Source of the DNA: Chloroflexota bacterium
GTDB lineage: Bacteria; Chloroflexota; Limnocylindria; Limnocylindrales; CSP1-4
Assembly (NCBI GenBank): GCA_013695505.1
Contig: JACDAH010000278.1
Span: 1 to 5,035 of the forward strand
Length of the DNA stretch: 5,035 nucleotides
Direction of reading: 5' to 3'
Shown: piece by piece, positions 1 through 5,035 of the stretch
How positions within the stretch are numbered: the stretch's first letter is position 1
Layout: each line of letters opens with the position of its first letter
Notes under the pieces: generated by a model
The model's input: only the letters and a program-made list of their open reading frames with translations
What the model was told of the DNA's origin: nothing
Databases searched by the model: none
Made by a program: the position numbers and the translations under genes

Positions 1-95
1 GCGATCTTGAGCCTGGATTGAGCCTGGCCCGCGATCGTGGCGACTGCGTATTCCTCCCCCAGGGACACGTCGCGGCGGTCGGGCCAGCTCCCCAT
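1..95 (-). CDS. Doubtful partial hypothetical protein, N-terminal part only
   Basis: On the minus strand an ATG at 95-93 opens a frame that stays open for 31 residues to the window edge (MGSWPDRRDVSLGEEYAVAT and onward). The residue mix is balanced and most codons from about the tenth on end in G or C, which is the coding habit of this genome. An AGGG lies four bases upstream, a poor ribosome binding site. It would run in the same direction as the ferritin-like gene, 76 bases after its stop. I looked for an encapsulin shell start here, the usual neighbour of such ferritins, and saw no resemblance. All three minus-strand frames are open over this short stretch, so openness alone is weak evidence. 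I recognise no family. Confidence 0.2.
   Translation of the reverse strand, partial: MGSWPDRRDVSLGEEYAVATIAGQAQSRLKI
7..27. repeat. Short tandem direct repeat, two 10-base units
   Basis: The 10-mer TTGAGCCTGG occurs at 7-16 and again at 18-27, an 11-base period. Two copies only. It is on the scale of one DNA helical turn, so a tandem protein-binding site is possible, but chance or slippage explains it as well. Confidence 0.4.
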
Positions 96-171
96 ATGAC
101 CCTGACCCAGTCCGAGCCGACTCGGCCGCCGCCCTTCTTTTCGCGTCGCCGCGCCGTCGGCGGTGAGCCGC
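96..171. other. Short non-coding stretch downstream of the ferritin-like gene
   Basis: This stretch follows the stop codon of the ferritin-like gene on the minus strand. It is GC-rich and contains no convincing stem followed by a T-run on that strand. I see no terminator, promoter or RNA gene in it. I also read past the ferritin stop in all three minus-strand frames for a displaced encapsulin-targeting peptide of the SLGIGSLR kind, and found none. Confidence 0.4.
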
Positions 172-495
172 TCAGTCCGCGTCCTCCTCCGCGTCCTCGG
201 CCTCGTCGCCGAGCTCGACGATGTCGCCCTCGGTGAAGAGGATGGTCTTCAGCGCGGCCTGCCACTTCGGCGTGCGGCGCAGCAGGAACTCGAGGTCCAT
301 GCCGAAATGCTTGAACTCCTCCTGCTGGGCGTTCTCCATGATCGCGCGGGCGTCGTCGTCGGCCTCAACGGAGATCCGCTGCTGATACCAGCCGATCGCC
401 TCGGCCTCCTCGGTCAGCGACGCGATCATCCGCGCGAACGTCCGCTGCTCCGCGCTCAGGTCGCTCGGCGGCTCGTGGTACTGGTCGGTGGGCAT
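172..495 (-). CDS. Encapsulated-ferritin-like protein (EncFtn family)
   Basis: A 107-residue protein of the encapsulated ferritin family, short two-helix ferritins that pair into a four-helix ferroxidase, oxidise Fe(II) and mineralise iron inside an encapsulin shell. The hallmark segments are present: [12 protein letters not shown] (29-40), [13 protein letters not shown] (57-69), and [10 protein letters not shown] (86-95). Compared from memory with the Rhodospirillum rubrum protein, whose ferroxidase ligands are E32, E62 and H65, the matching residues here are E30, E60 and H63; W36 and Y37 are also kept. The ATG at 495-493 is chosen because AGGAG lies four bases upstream and the family's N-terminal pattern (YHEPPSDLS) begins right after it; the frame continues upstream only by running under hsdM. 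The tail is acidic and lacks a visible encapsulin-targeting peptide. It is transcribed divergently from hsdM. The family call is firm; encapsulation is inferred. Confidence 0.9.
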   Translation of the reverse strand: MPTDQYHEPPSDLSAEQRTFARMIASLTEEAEAIGWYQQRISVEADDDARAIMENAQQEEFKHFGMDLEFLLRRTPKWQAALKTILFTEGDIVELGDEAEDAEEDAD

Positions 496-499
496 CGGG

Positions 500-504
500 C
501 TCCT
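500..504 (-). promoter_or_regulatory. Ribosome binding site of the ferritin-like gene
   Basis: AGGAG on the minus strand, four bases before the ATG at 495-493. It decides the start in favour of the 107-residue form over a longer frame that would extend into hsdM. This gene therefore has a leadered mRNA, unlike hsdM, the antitoxin gene and fic in the same window. Confidence 0.65.
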
Positions 505-584
505 GTCTGTGAAGAGGACGAGTGCCTCCACTCCCCCTACGGCCGGCCACCGAAGCACGGGGCCGTCGCCCCTTCCGCCGCGTA

Positions 585-590
585 TAGGCT
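585..590 (+). promoter_or_regulatory. Probable -10 box for leaderless hsdM transcription
   Basis: TAGGCT fits the actinobacterial TAnnnT -10 pattern and ends eight bases before the hsdM GTG at 599. Transcription would then begin at or next to the start codon. No Shine-Dalgarno sequence precedes the GTG, which agrees with a leaderless message. I see no clear -35 hexamer at the usual distance. The same hexamer sits at similar spacing in front of two other genes in this window. Confidence 0.6.
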
Positions 591-598
591 CGCCATTC

Positions 599-2140
599 GT
601 GGTCGACCTCGCCCAACTGGAAGCCCGGCTCTGGGATGCGGCCGACGACCTGCGCGCCAATTCGGGGCTCAAGGCGTCCGAATACGGAACGCCTGTCCTC
701 GGACTCATCTTCCTGCGCTTCGCCGATGCCAGGTTTCAGGCGGCGCGTGAGTCAATCGAGGCTAAGGCCTCCGCGCGGCGCACGATCGGCGCGTCTGACT
801 ACCACGCGCAGAGGGTCATCTACCTCACCGACGCCGCCCGCTTCCATCACCTCCTCGAGCTGCCGGAAGGGGCCGATCTCGGCAAGGCGGTCAACGATGC
901 GATGCGTGCCGTCGAGGACCACAACCCACATCTGGCCGGCGTCCTCCCGAAGACCTACACCGCGATCGACAGCGCCACGATCGCCTCGCTGCTGCGCCAC
1001 ATCAACAGCTACACCAAGGATCTCGAGGGCGACGCGTTCGGCCTGATCTACGAGTACTTCCTGGCGAAGTTCGCGCTCTCTGAGGGTCAGGGCGCCGGAG
1101 AGTTCTTCACGCCCGCCTCGATCGTGCGCCTGATCGTCGAGGTCATCGAGCCGTTTCACGGCCGGATCTTTGACCCGGCATGCGGTTCGGGCGGCATGTT
1201 CGTGCACTCGGCGCACTTCGTCGAGCGCCACCAGCACTCGCCGGGCGACGAGCTCTCGGTCTACGGACAGGAGAAGACCGGCGAGACCGTGCGACTGGCC
1301 AAGATGAACCTCGCGATCCACGGTCTGTCGGGCGAGATCCGCGAGGGCAACAGCTACTACGAAGACCTCCACCAGAGCGCTGGTCGCTTCGACTTCGTGA
1401 TGGCCAACCCGCCGTTCAACGTCGACCGCATCGACAAGGCCAAGCTCGCAGACGACGCGCGCTTTCCCGATCTGCCCAAGGCCGACAACGGCAACTACCT
1501 CTGGATTCAGCTCTTCGCGACCGCCCTGAACGAGACCGGACGGGCGGGCTTCGTGATGGCGAACTCCGCGTCTGACGCCCGCCACAGCGAGGCCGAGATC
1601 CGCCGCAAGCTGATCGAGAGCCGGGTCGTGGACGTCATGGTGGCCGTCGGACCCAACTTCTTCTACACGGTCACCCTCCCGGTCACGCTGTGGTTTCTGG
1701 ACCGTGGCAAGCAAGACACCGCACGTGCCGACCAGGTCCTGTTCATCGATGCCCGCCAGGTCTTTCGTCAGGTCGACCGCGCGCACCGTGACTTCACCGA
1801 CGAGCAGCTCGAGTTCCTCGCCAACATCGTGCGGCTGTATCGCGGAGCGCCGCCGGAACTGGCGACGGGCGAGAACCCGCTGTTCGCCAAACACTTCCCC
1901 GATGCGACCTACGCCGACGTGGTCGGTCTGTGCAAGGTGTCGACGGTCGCCGAGATCGAGGCGCAGGGCTGGAGCCTTAACCCGGGCCGATACGTGGGGA
2001 CCGAGGTCGAGGATCTCGACGACGAGGTCTTCGAGGAGAAGCTCGCCGCGGCGCACCTCGAACTGCGAGAACTCAGCACTCGGGCGGCCAAGCTTGAGGC
2101 GGGCGTCGACAAGGTCCTCAGCCAGCTGCTCGAGCGCTGA
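599..2140 (+). CDS. hsdM: Type I restriction-modification system, N6-adenine DNA methyltransferase subunit HsdM
   Basis: HsdM transfers a methyl group from S-adenosylmethionine to adenine N6 and works in a complex with HsdS, and with HsdR when cleaving. From the GTG at 599 the protein has 513 residues, a normal length. An N-terminal helical HsdM_N region (about 3-125, starting [13 protein letters not shown]) is followed by the N6_Mtase domain. Visible there are [13 protein letters not shown] (167-179), the SAM-binding [10 protein letters not shown] (192-201), the catalytic NPPF (270-273, within [12 protein letters not shown]) and [16 protein letters not shown] (354-369). Near the C-terminus [10 protein letters not shown] (458-467) precedes a helix that usually contacts HsdS. 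An ATG at 488 in the same frame is rejected because it would overlap the ferritin start and add a proline-rich non-family tail. It converges on the toxin gene with a 16-base gap. hsdS is not adjacent, which is unusual. Confidence 0.97.
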   Translation: MVDLAQLEARLWDAADDLRANSGLKASEYGTPVLGLIFLRFADARFQAARESIEAKASARRTIGASDYHAQRVIYLTDAARFHHLLELPEGADLGKAVNDAMRAVEDHNPHLAGVLPKTYTAIDSATIASLLRHINSYTKDLEGDAFGLIYEYFLAKFALSEGQGAGEFFTPASIVRLIVEVIEPFHGRIFDPACGSGGMFVHSAHFVERHQHSPGDELSVYGQEKTGETVRLAKMNLAIHGLSGEIREGNSYYEDLHQSAGRFDFVMANPPFNVDRIDKAKLADDARFPDLPKADNGNYLWIQLFATALNETGRAGFVMANSASDARHSEAEIRRKLIESRVVDVMVAVGPNFFYTVTLPVTLWFLDRGKQDTARADQVLFIDARQVFRQVDRAHRDFTDEQLEFLANIVRLYRGAPPELATGENPLFAKHFPDATYADVVGLCKVSTVAEIEAQGWSLNPGRYVGTEVEDLDDEVFEEKLAAAHLELRELSTRAAKLEAGVDKVLSQLLER

Positions 2141-2156
2141 ACCGGCGACTGGCTGG

Positions 2157-2573
2157 CTAGTTGAGACGCAGTTGTGGCTGGCGCCTACGACGGCGCCAGA
2201 TCCCTTGAGTCTTGGGCGAGTAGCGGCGCACGGTGCCAGGTTCCTGCTCTTCCATGACGTGTGCCCAACGGTGCACCGTCTCGCGTTTCCAGGCGTCTTG
2301 GTGAACGTCGGAGTGGGCGCCGTCAATGACGGCGACGGTGATCGCGGTCTCCCGAAGTACGTCGGCGTGCTCGACCGGCATCGATTCGTTTGCTGTGACG
2401 AGCACGACCTCAGATCCGAATCGCTGCACAAGCGACGTCACTAGGTCCGGATCAAGCGTGCCCGCGCGCCCGTCGGAATGGATCGACGTGGCGTTGCGAC
2501 CCCGGAATCGCAGCTCCGTCGCGAGGCGTTTCGGCATGTCCTCGTCCAGATAGAGCAGGCGCCGTTGCGCCAT
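2157..2573 (-). CDS. PIN-like toxin, DUF5615 / VapC45 type
   Basis: A 138-residue protein of the DUF5615 PIN-like fold, the putative ribonuclease partner of DUF433 antitoxins. It opens with LLYLDEDMPKRLATELRFRG (6-25), holding D10 and D12, the first acidic pair of the fold. DPDLVTSLVQRFG (41-53) matches the family's DeeI..lA segment, followed by VVLVTANESMP (56-66). Where most members have an acidic TrDkDF-like motif, this one reads TANESM, so N62 replaces the expected aspartate and activity may be reduced or differently arranged. The C-terminus is basic (RRRRRQPQLRLN). The ATG at 2573-2571 is used because the family begins there and the antitoxin stop codon ends seven bases upstream, so translation is probably coupled; there is no strong ribosome binding site. 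The length agrees with what I remember of M. tuberculosis Rv2019 (VapC45). The toxin role is inferred. Confidence 0.82.
   Translation of the reverse strand: MAQRRLLYLDEDMPKRLATELRFRGRNATSIHSDGRAGTLDPDLVTSLVQRFGSEVVLVTANESMPVEHADVLRETAITVAVIDGAHSDVHQDAWKRETVHRWAHVMEEQEPGTVRRYSPKTQGIWRRRRRQPQLRLN
2178..2199. terminator. Perfect 8-bp hairpin, possible terminator for hsdM
   Basis: CTGGCGCC (2178-2185) and GGCGCCAG (2192-2199) are exact inverted copies around a 6-base loop. The hairpin begins 38 bases after the hsdM stop and lies inside the last codons of the convergent toxin gene. It therefore makes sense as a stop for hsdM transcripts rather than for the toxin. No T-run follows on either strand, which is common for terminators in GC-rich actinobacteria but lowers certainty. 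Confidence 0.4.
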
Positions 2574-2580
2574 GGCACGC

Positions 2581-3243
2581 TCAGGCGGCTCTTGGCTCGA
2601 ACTCGCGAACGGCTCGCCACCAGCGAACGGCGTCGTCCACTTCCTCAGAAGTGATCTCGTAGTCCTCGAGAAGCGTCTCGCGACCTCCCTGGCCCTCGGC
2701 AAGTGACGCGACCTCGTCGGCAGCTATCCGTCGCCCGCGGATCACCGGACGTCCGGACAAACGGTCCGGGTTGACCTCGATGAAGCGAAGATCGGGAACC
2801 AACCTCGCAGCCCAACCGCCGCGTTCCAATTCATCGGCGATCTTCTGCAGGTTGCCGGGGTCGAGCACCTGTTGCTCCGCGGAATGCTTTCCGCCGATGT
2901 CGTAGACCCGTTCACCCGTGTGCTCAACTACGGACCCGTGCATCGTGCCGAGGTCCTTGCCGTGATGCTGTAGAGGCCAGCTCAGTCCCTCGCGCTTACG
3001 AAGACGTTCGATGGTGCGCTTGATCGACTTGAGATCCGCGCCGAGATCCTCCAGTTCGTGAACGACCATCGCTTCCGCCACGTCCTGGTAGCTGTAGACC
3101 AGCGGGGGGCCTACGGATTGCGATGCGCGGATGTAGCCGCGCCGCGCCCACTGACCGATGCGATCACCTGACACCCCGGCTAGGAGCCCCGCCTCAGCCG
3201 CGAGGTAATGCCCGCGAGGCGGCATGTGGGTTAGCGTGCCCAT
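2581..3243 (-). CDS. HTH and DUF433 antitoxin, VapB45 type
   Basis: A 220-residue protein with two parts. Residues 12-85 form a MerR-like DNA-binding region (AGVSGDRIGQWARRGYIRAS, then a VYSYQDVAEAMVVHEL strand-helix pattern and a coiled helix to about 85). Residues 152-210 match DUF433, the antitoxin domain paired with DUF5615 toxins: FIEVNPDRLSGRPVIRGRRI (154-173), then LLEDYEITSEEVDDAVRWW. The role would be to bind and neutralise the downstream toxin and to repress its own promoter. The pairing, gene order and protein sizes resemble M. tuberculosis VapB45/VapC45 (Rv2018/Rv2019), from memory. The ATG at 3243-3241 follows a TAGGCT -10 box by seven bases, so the message is probably leaderless; a second ATG at codon 7 is possible. 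The toxin gene starts seven bases after its stop. It runs opposite to the hsd genes that flank it. Confidence 0.88.
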   Translation of the reverse strand: MGTLTHMPPRGHYLAAEAGLLAGVSGDRIGQWARRGYIRASQSVGPPLVYSYQDVAEAMVVHELEDLGADLKSIKRTIERLRKREGLSWPLQHHGKDLGTMHGSVVEHTGERVYDIGGKHSAEQQVLDPGNLQKIADELERGGWAARLVPDLRFIEVNPDRLSGRPVIRGRRIAADEVASLAEGQGGRETLLEDYEITSEEVDDAVRWWRAVREFEPRAA

Positions 3244-3250
3244 AGCCGCA

Positions 3251-3256
3251 AGCCTA
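3251..3256 (-). promoter_or_regulatory. Probable -10 box for leaderless antitoxin-toxin transcription
   Basis: TAGGCT on the minus strand, followed by seven bases and the antitoxin ATG. The spacing points to a leaderless message. No good -35 hexamer is seen 16-18 bases upstream. The stretch from GG before this box through the start codon is nearly the same as the fic promoter in inverted orientation. Confidence 0.6.
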
Positions 3257-3313
3257 CCTTCGGCGTCAGCCGGCAGAACCCTTACGGCCGTGAAAGAGTG
3301 GCGACGCCGATCG

Positions 3314-3321
3314 TAACGTTA
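3314..3321. promoter_or_regulatory. Perfect palindrome TAACGTTA, candidate operator
   Basis: An exact 8-base palindrome directly abutting the putative -35 of the fic promoter and about 70 bases upstream of the antitoxin start. CGTTAT within and just after it recurs at 3333-3338, 16 bases on, giving a second partial site on the same helix side or close to it. A dimeric regulator such as the MerR-like antitoxin or the Fic winged helix could bind here. An 8-base palindrome is short, so this is only a candidate. Confidence 0.35.
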
Positions 3322-3350
3322 TTGTGCCCTTGCGTTATAGACGGTAGGCT
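3322..3350 (+). promoter_or_regulatory. Promoter of fic-hsdS, leaderless
   Basis: TTGTGC (3322-3327) as -35, a 17-base spacer, and TAGGCT (3345-3350) as -10. The -10 ends six bases before the fic GTG at 3357, so the transcript should start at or next to the start codon. This is the best-formed promoter in the window, since it alone has a recognisable -35. It would also drive hsdS, which overlaps the end of fic. Confidence 0.65.
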
Positions 3351-3356
3351 GCGGCC

Positions 3357-4520
3357 GTGGACGCCGACCGCTACCCCTCCTCCCCGTTCGGGCGGGCGCG
3401 GCGCACCCCTGGAGCGCACGGATACATCGCGTACTTCCCGGCGCCGATCCCCAGGACGATCGAGCTGCCGCCGTCGACCCAGCGACTCCTGGCCGACGCC
3501 GAGGCCTGGCTCGGCCGGCTTGCCGGCGTGGGCCAATCGATCGCCAACCCGTACCTGCTCATCCGGCCCTACCTGTTGCGCGAGGCGCTGGCGTCGACGC
3601 GCATCGAGGGCACGCGGACGACCATGGCCGAACTCTTTGCGGCCGAGGCCGGCGATGCGCCGAACGCCGACGTCGAAGAGGTCACCAACTACGTCGCCGC
3701 GCTCGAATGGGGTCTGACTGAGCTGGAGCGGCTCCCGCTCAGCGTCCGTCTGCTGCGTGAGCTGCACTCGCGTCTGATGGCCGGCGTCCGCGGGCGCGAG
3801 CGGATGCCCGGCGACCTGCGCACGACGCAGAACTGGATCGGCGCCGCCAACTCGACGATCGAGACGGCAAGGTTCGTGCCGCCGCCACCCGGCGAGCTGG
3901 CCGCACTGCTGCGCGACTGGGAGCTCTTTGCCAACGAGGAGCCGGAGACGCCACTTCTCGTTCAGAACGCACTCCTGCATGCCCAGTTCGAGACCATCCA
4001 CCCGTTCCTCGACGGCAACGGCCGCCTGGGACGGCTGCTGCTGGTCTTTTTCCTCATCCACCGCGGGCGCCTGCCGGCCCCTCTGCTGTACCTGAGCGCC
4101 TACCTGGAGCGCCATCGCCGCCATTACTACGACGCGCTCGACGCGATTCGCGAGAAGGGTGATGCGATTCCCTGGGTCGAGATGTTCCTGACCGCTGTCG
4201 AGACCCAGTCGCGCGACGCGGTCGCCCGCGCGCAGCAGATCATTGAGGTCCGTTCTCGCTACCTGCAGGCCACGGCGTCGATGACCACCACCAACGGCCT
4301 CGCGCTCGTGGAGCTCATCTGCGAGAACCCGCGGATGACGACGCGGCAGGTGGAGGAGCGGATGTCCGTGAGTCGGCCGACGGCGCTACGACTCCTGCGC
4401 CAGCTAGCCGACCGCGGCGTGCTCACCGAAGACGATCCGGGGCCACGAGGTCAGCGGCGTTACGTTGCGCGGGAACTGATGGACGCGGTAGCGGACGAAG
4501 GAACTCAGTCCAGTGGGTAA
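3357..4520 (+). CDS. Fic-family AMP-transferase with N-terminal inhibitory motif and C-terminal winged helix
   Basis: Fic enzymes usually move AMP from ATP onto a hydroxyl side chain of a target protein. The 387-residue protein has the full class II layout. An N-terminal Fic_N region (about 25-110) carries the inhibitory motif S80-TRI-E84-G85, fitting the [ST]xxxE[GN] rule in which the glutamate blocks productive ATP binding. The Fic core (about 125-250) has PGDLRTTQNWIG (151-162), FVPPPP (173-178) and the catalytic HPFLDGNGRLGR (215-226) with H215 intact. Residues 310-375 form a winged helix, seen in MTTRQVEERMSVSRPTALRL and the helix after it. The GTG at 3357 is the first start after an in-frame TAG and follows a leaderless-type promoter. 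The last eight bases overlap hsdS, so the two are co-translated. All key residues are present; the target is unknown. Confidence 0.95.
   Translation: MDADRYPSSPFGRARRTPGAHGYIAYFPAPIPRTIELPPSTQRLLADAEAWLGRLAGVGQSIANPYLLIRPYLLREALASTRIEGTRTTMAELFAAEAGDAPNADVEEVTNYVAALEWGLTELERLPLSVRLLRELHSRLMAGVRGRERMPGDLRTTQNWIGAANSTIETARFVPPPPGELAALLRDWELFANEEPETPLLVQNALLHAQFETIHPFLDGNGRLGRLLLVFFLIHRGRLPAPLLYLSAYLERHRRHYYDALDAIREKGDAIPWVEMFLTAVETQSRDAVARAQQIIEVRSRYLQATASMTTTNGLALVELICENPRMTTRQVEERMSVSRPTALRLLRQLADRGVLTEDDPGPRGQRRYVARELMDAVADEGTQSSG
4498..4502 (+). promoter_or_regulatory. Ribosome binding site of hsdS
   Basis: AAGGA inside the 3' end of fic, ten bases before the GTG at 4513. It supports that GTG as the start of hsdS. 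With the 8-base overlap it suggests that ribosomes finishing fic can restart on hsdS. Confidence 0.55.
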
Positions 4521-5035
4521 GTGGACAGAAACGATATTGGGCGATGTGCTGACGCTGCAGCGTGGATTCGATCTTCCGGGGCGCGATCGGCTCGATGGTC
4601 CCTTTCCGATCGTCTCGTCATCGGGGGTCACCGGCTGGCATTCCGTCGCGAAGGCCGATCCACCCGGCGTCGTGATTGGCAGGTACGGCTCGCTCGGGTC
4701 GGTGCACTGGGTGACGGAGCCGTATTGGCCGTTGAATACGGCCCTCTGGGTCAAGGACTTCAAGGGCAACGACCCCCGGTTCGTGAGCTACCTGCTCAAG
4801 ACGATCACCGTCGACGGTTCAACGGCGTCCGCGGTGCCCGGCGTCAATCGCAACCACCTCCACCGGCTCCCTGTAGCCGTGCCGTCGGTGAAATCCCAAG
4901 AGGTGATCGCGCGGGTTCTCGCCGCATTCGACGAACTCATCGAGATCAACGAGCGGCGCATCGAGCTGCTCGAGGATCTCGCCAGATCGCTGTATCGCGA
5001 GTGGTTCGTCCGGTTCCGGTTTCCGGGGCACGAGC
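4513..5035 (+). CDS. hsdS: Type I restriction-modification system, specificity subunit HsdS (partial, C-terminal part beyond window)
   Basis: HsdS reads the DNA target of a type I system through two target-recognition domains joined by conserved helices, and docks HsdM. The 174 visible residues cover the first half. An N-terminal strand region, TILGDVLTLQRGFDLPGRDR (7-26), opens target-recognition domain 1. Next come FPIVSSSGVTGWH (31-43), IGRYGSLGSVHWV (55-67), LNTALWV (74-80) and VPGVNRNHLHRLPVAVP (108-124), all typical of HsdS. The first conserved helix runs from about 128 to 160 (IARVLAAFDELIEINERRIE, then LLEDLARSLYREWFVRFRFPG). The GTG at 4513 overlaps the fic stop by eight bases and has AAGGA upstream. 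The gene is cut by the window end; a second domain and helix, and probably hsdR, should follow. It is 2.4 kb from hsdM, with a toxin-antitoxin pair and fic between. Confidence 0.95.
   Translation, partial: MGKWTETILGDVLTLQRGFDLPGRDRLDGPFPIVSSSGVTGWHSVAKADPPGVVIGRYGSLGSVHWVTEPYWPLNTALWVKDFKGNDPRFVSYLLKTITVDGSTASAVPGVNRNHLHRLPVAVPSVKSQEVIARVLAAFDELIEINERRIELLEDLARSLYREWFVRFRFPGHE

Noticed and set aside
1..95. Encapsulin shell gene start next to the ferritin-like gene
   Set aside because: None of the three minus-strand frames shows the RELAPIS-like N-terminus typical of encapsulins.
18..236. Small plus-strand frame of 72 codons at the left edge
   Set aside because: Its second half is the complement of the ferritin C-terminus and is made of proline and arginine repeats. 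Its first half matches nothing that I recognise.
488..598. ATG at 488 as an earlier start for hsdM
   Set aside because: It would add 37 proline- and serine-rich residues with no family match, overlap the start of the divergent ferritin gene, and ignore the -10 box and GTG that fit the normal HsdM N-terminus.
496..708. Upstream extension of the ferritin-like gene to an ATG at 708
   Set aside because: The extra 71 residues lie under hsdM and its promoter and lack family character. The inner ATG has an AGGAG and starts where the family starts.
752..2431. Long open frame of 559 codons on the minus strand
   Set aside because: It is the antisense shadow of hsdM and of the toxin gene end. It has no recognisable domain and is rich in arginine, valine and leucine, as expected from the complement of GC-rich coding DNA.
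2574..2702. Upstream extension of the toxin to an ATG at 2702
   Set aside because: It would overlap the DUF433 end of the antitoxin and add arginine-rich sequence. The PIN-like fold begins right after the ATG at 2573.
3282..4124. Open frame of 280 codons on the minus strand opposite fic
   Set aside because: The plus strand has every Fic motif, while this frame shows only glutamine- and arginine-rich low-information sequence and would also cover the fic promoter.
1..5035. CRISPR array, tRNA or rRNA gene, insertion sequence or attachment site
   Set aside because: I saw no regularly spaced repeats, no tRNA-like cloverleaf, no transposase frame, and no matching direct repeats at the edges of the toxin-antitoxin and fic insert. 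The edges were compared by eye only.

Overview
The window is GC-rich throughout, with strong G/C preference at third codon positions and TAnnnT-type -10 boxes placed 6-8 bases upstream of start codons. That leaderless layout, together with relatives I recall for several of the proteins, suggests an actinobacterial chromosome. An early-branching lineage such as the Thermoleophilia is possible, but this is inference and not proven by the sequence.

Layout from left to right. (1) Bases 1-171 hold at most a doubtful partial reading frame on the minus strand. (2) Bases 172-495, minus strand, encode a short encapsulated-ferritin-like protein (EncFtn family) with the ferroxidase residues in place. 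(3) Divergently, bases 599-2140 encode HsdM, the N6-adenine methyltransferase subunit of a type I restriction-modification system. (4) Bases 2157-3243, minus strand, hold a two-gene toxin-antitoxin module of the VapB45/VapC45 kind: an HTH plus DUF433 antitoxin followed by a DUF5615 PIN-like toxin. (5) Bases 3357-4520, plus strand, encode a Fic-family AMP-transferase with an N-terminal self-inhibitory motif and a C-terminal winged helix. (6) Its stop codon overlaps the start of hsdS (4513 to beyond the window edge), the DNA-specificity subunit of the same system.

The main message is a type I restriction-modification locus whose M and S genes are split by about 2.4 kb of inserted cargo: a toxin-antitoxin pair on the opposite strand, and a Fic enzyme translationally coupled to HsdS. 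HsdM and HsdS must assemble into one methylase, yet here they lie in two transcription units. hsdM has its own leaderless promoter, while hsdS depends on the promoter of fic. The promoters of fic and of the antitoxin face away from each other across a 113-base gap and have near-identical -10/start segments in inverted orientation, so co-regulation by the antitoxin or by the Fic winged helix is plausible. An hsdR gene is expected just right of the window and an encapsulin shell gene may lie to the left, but neither can be seen.
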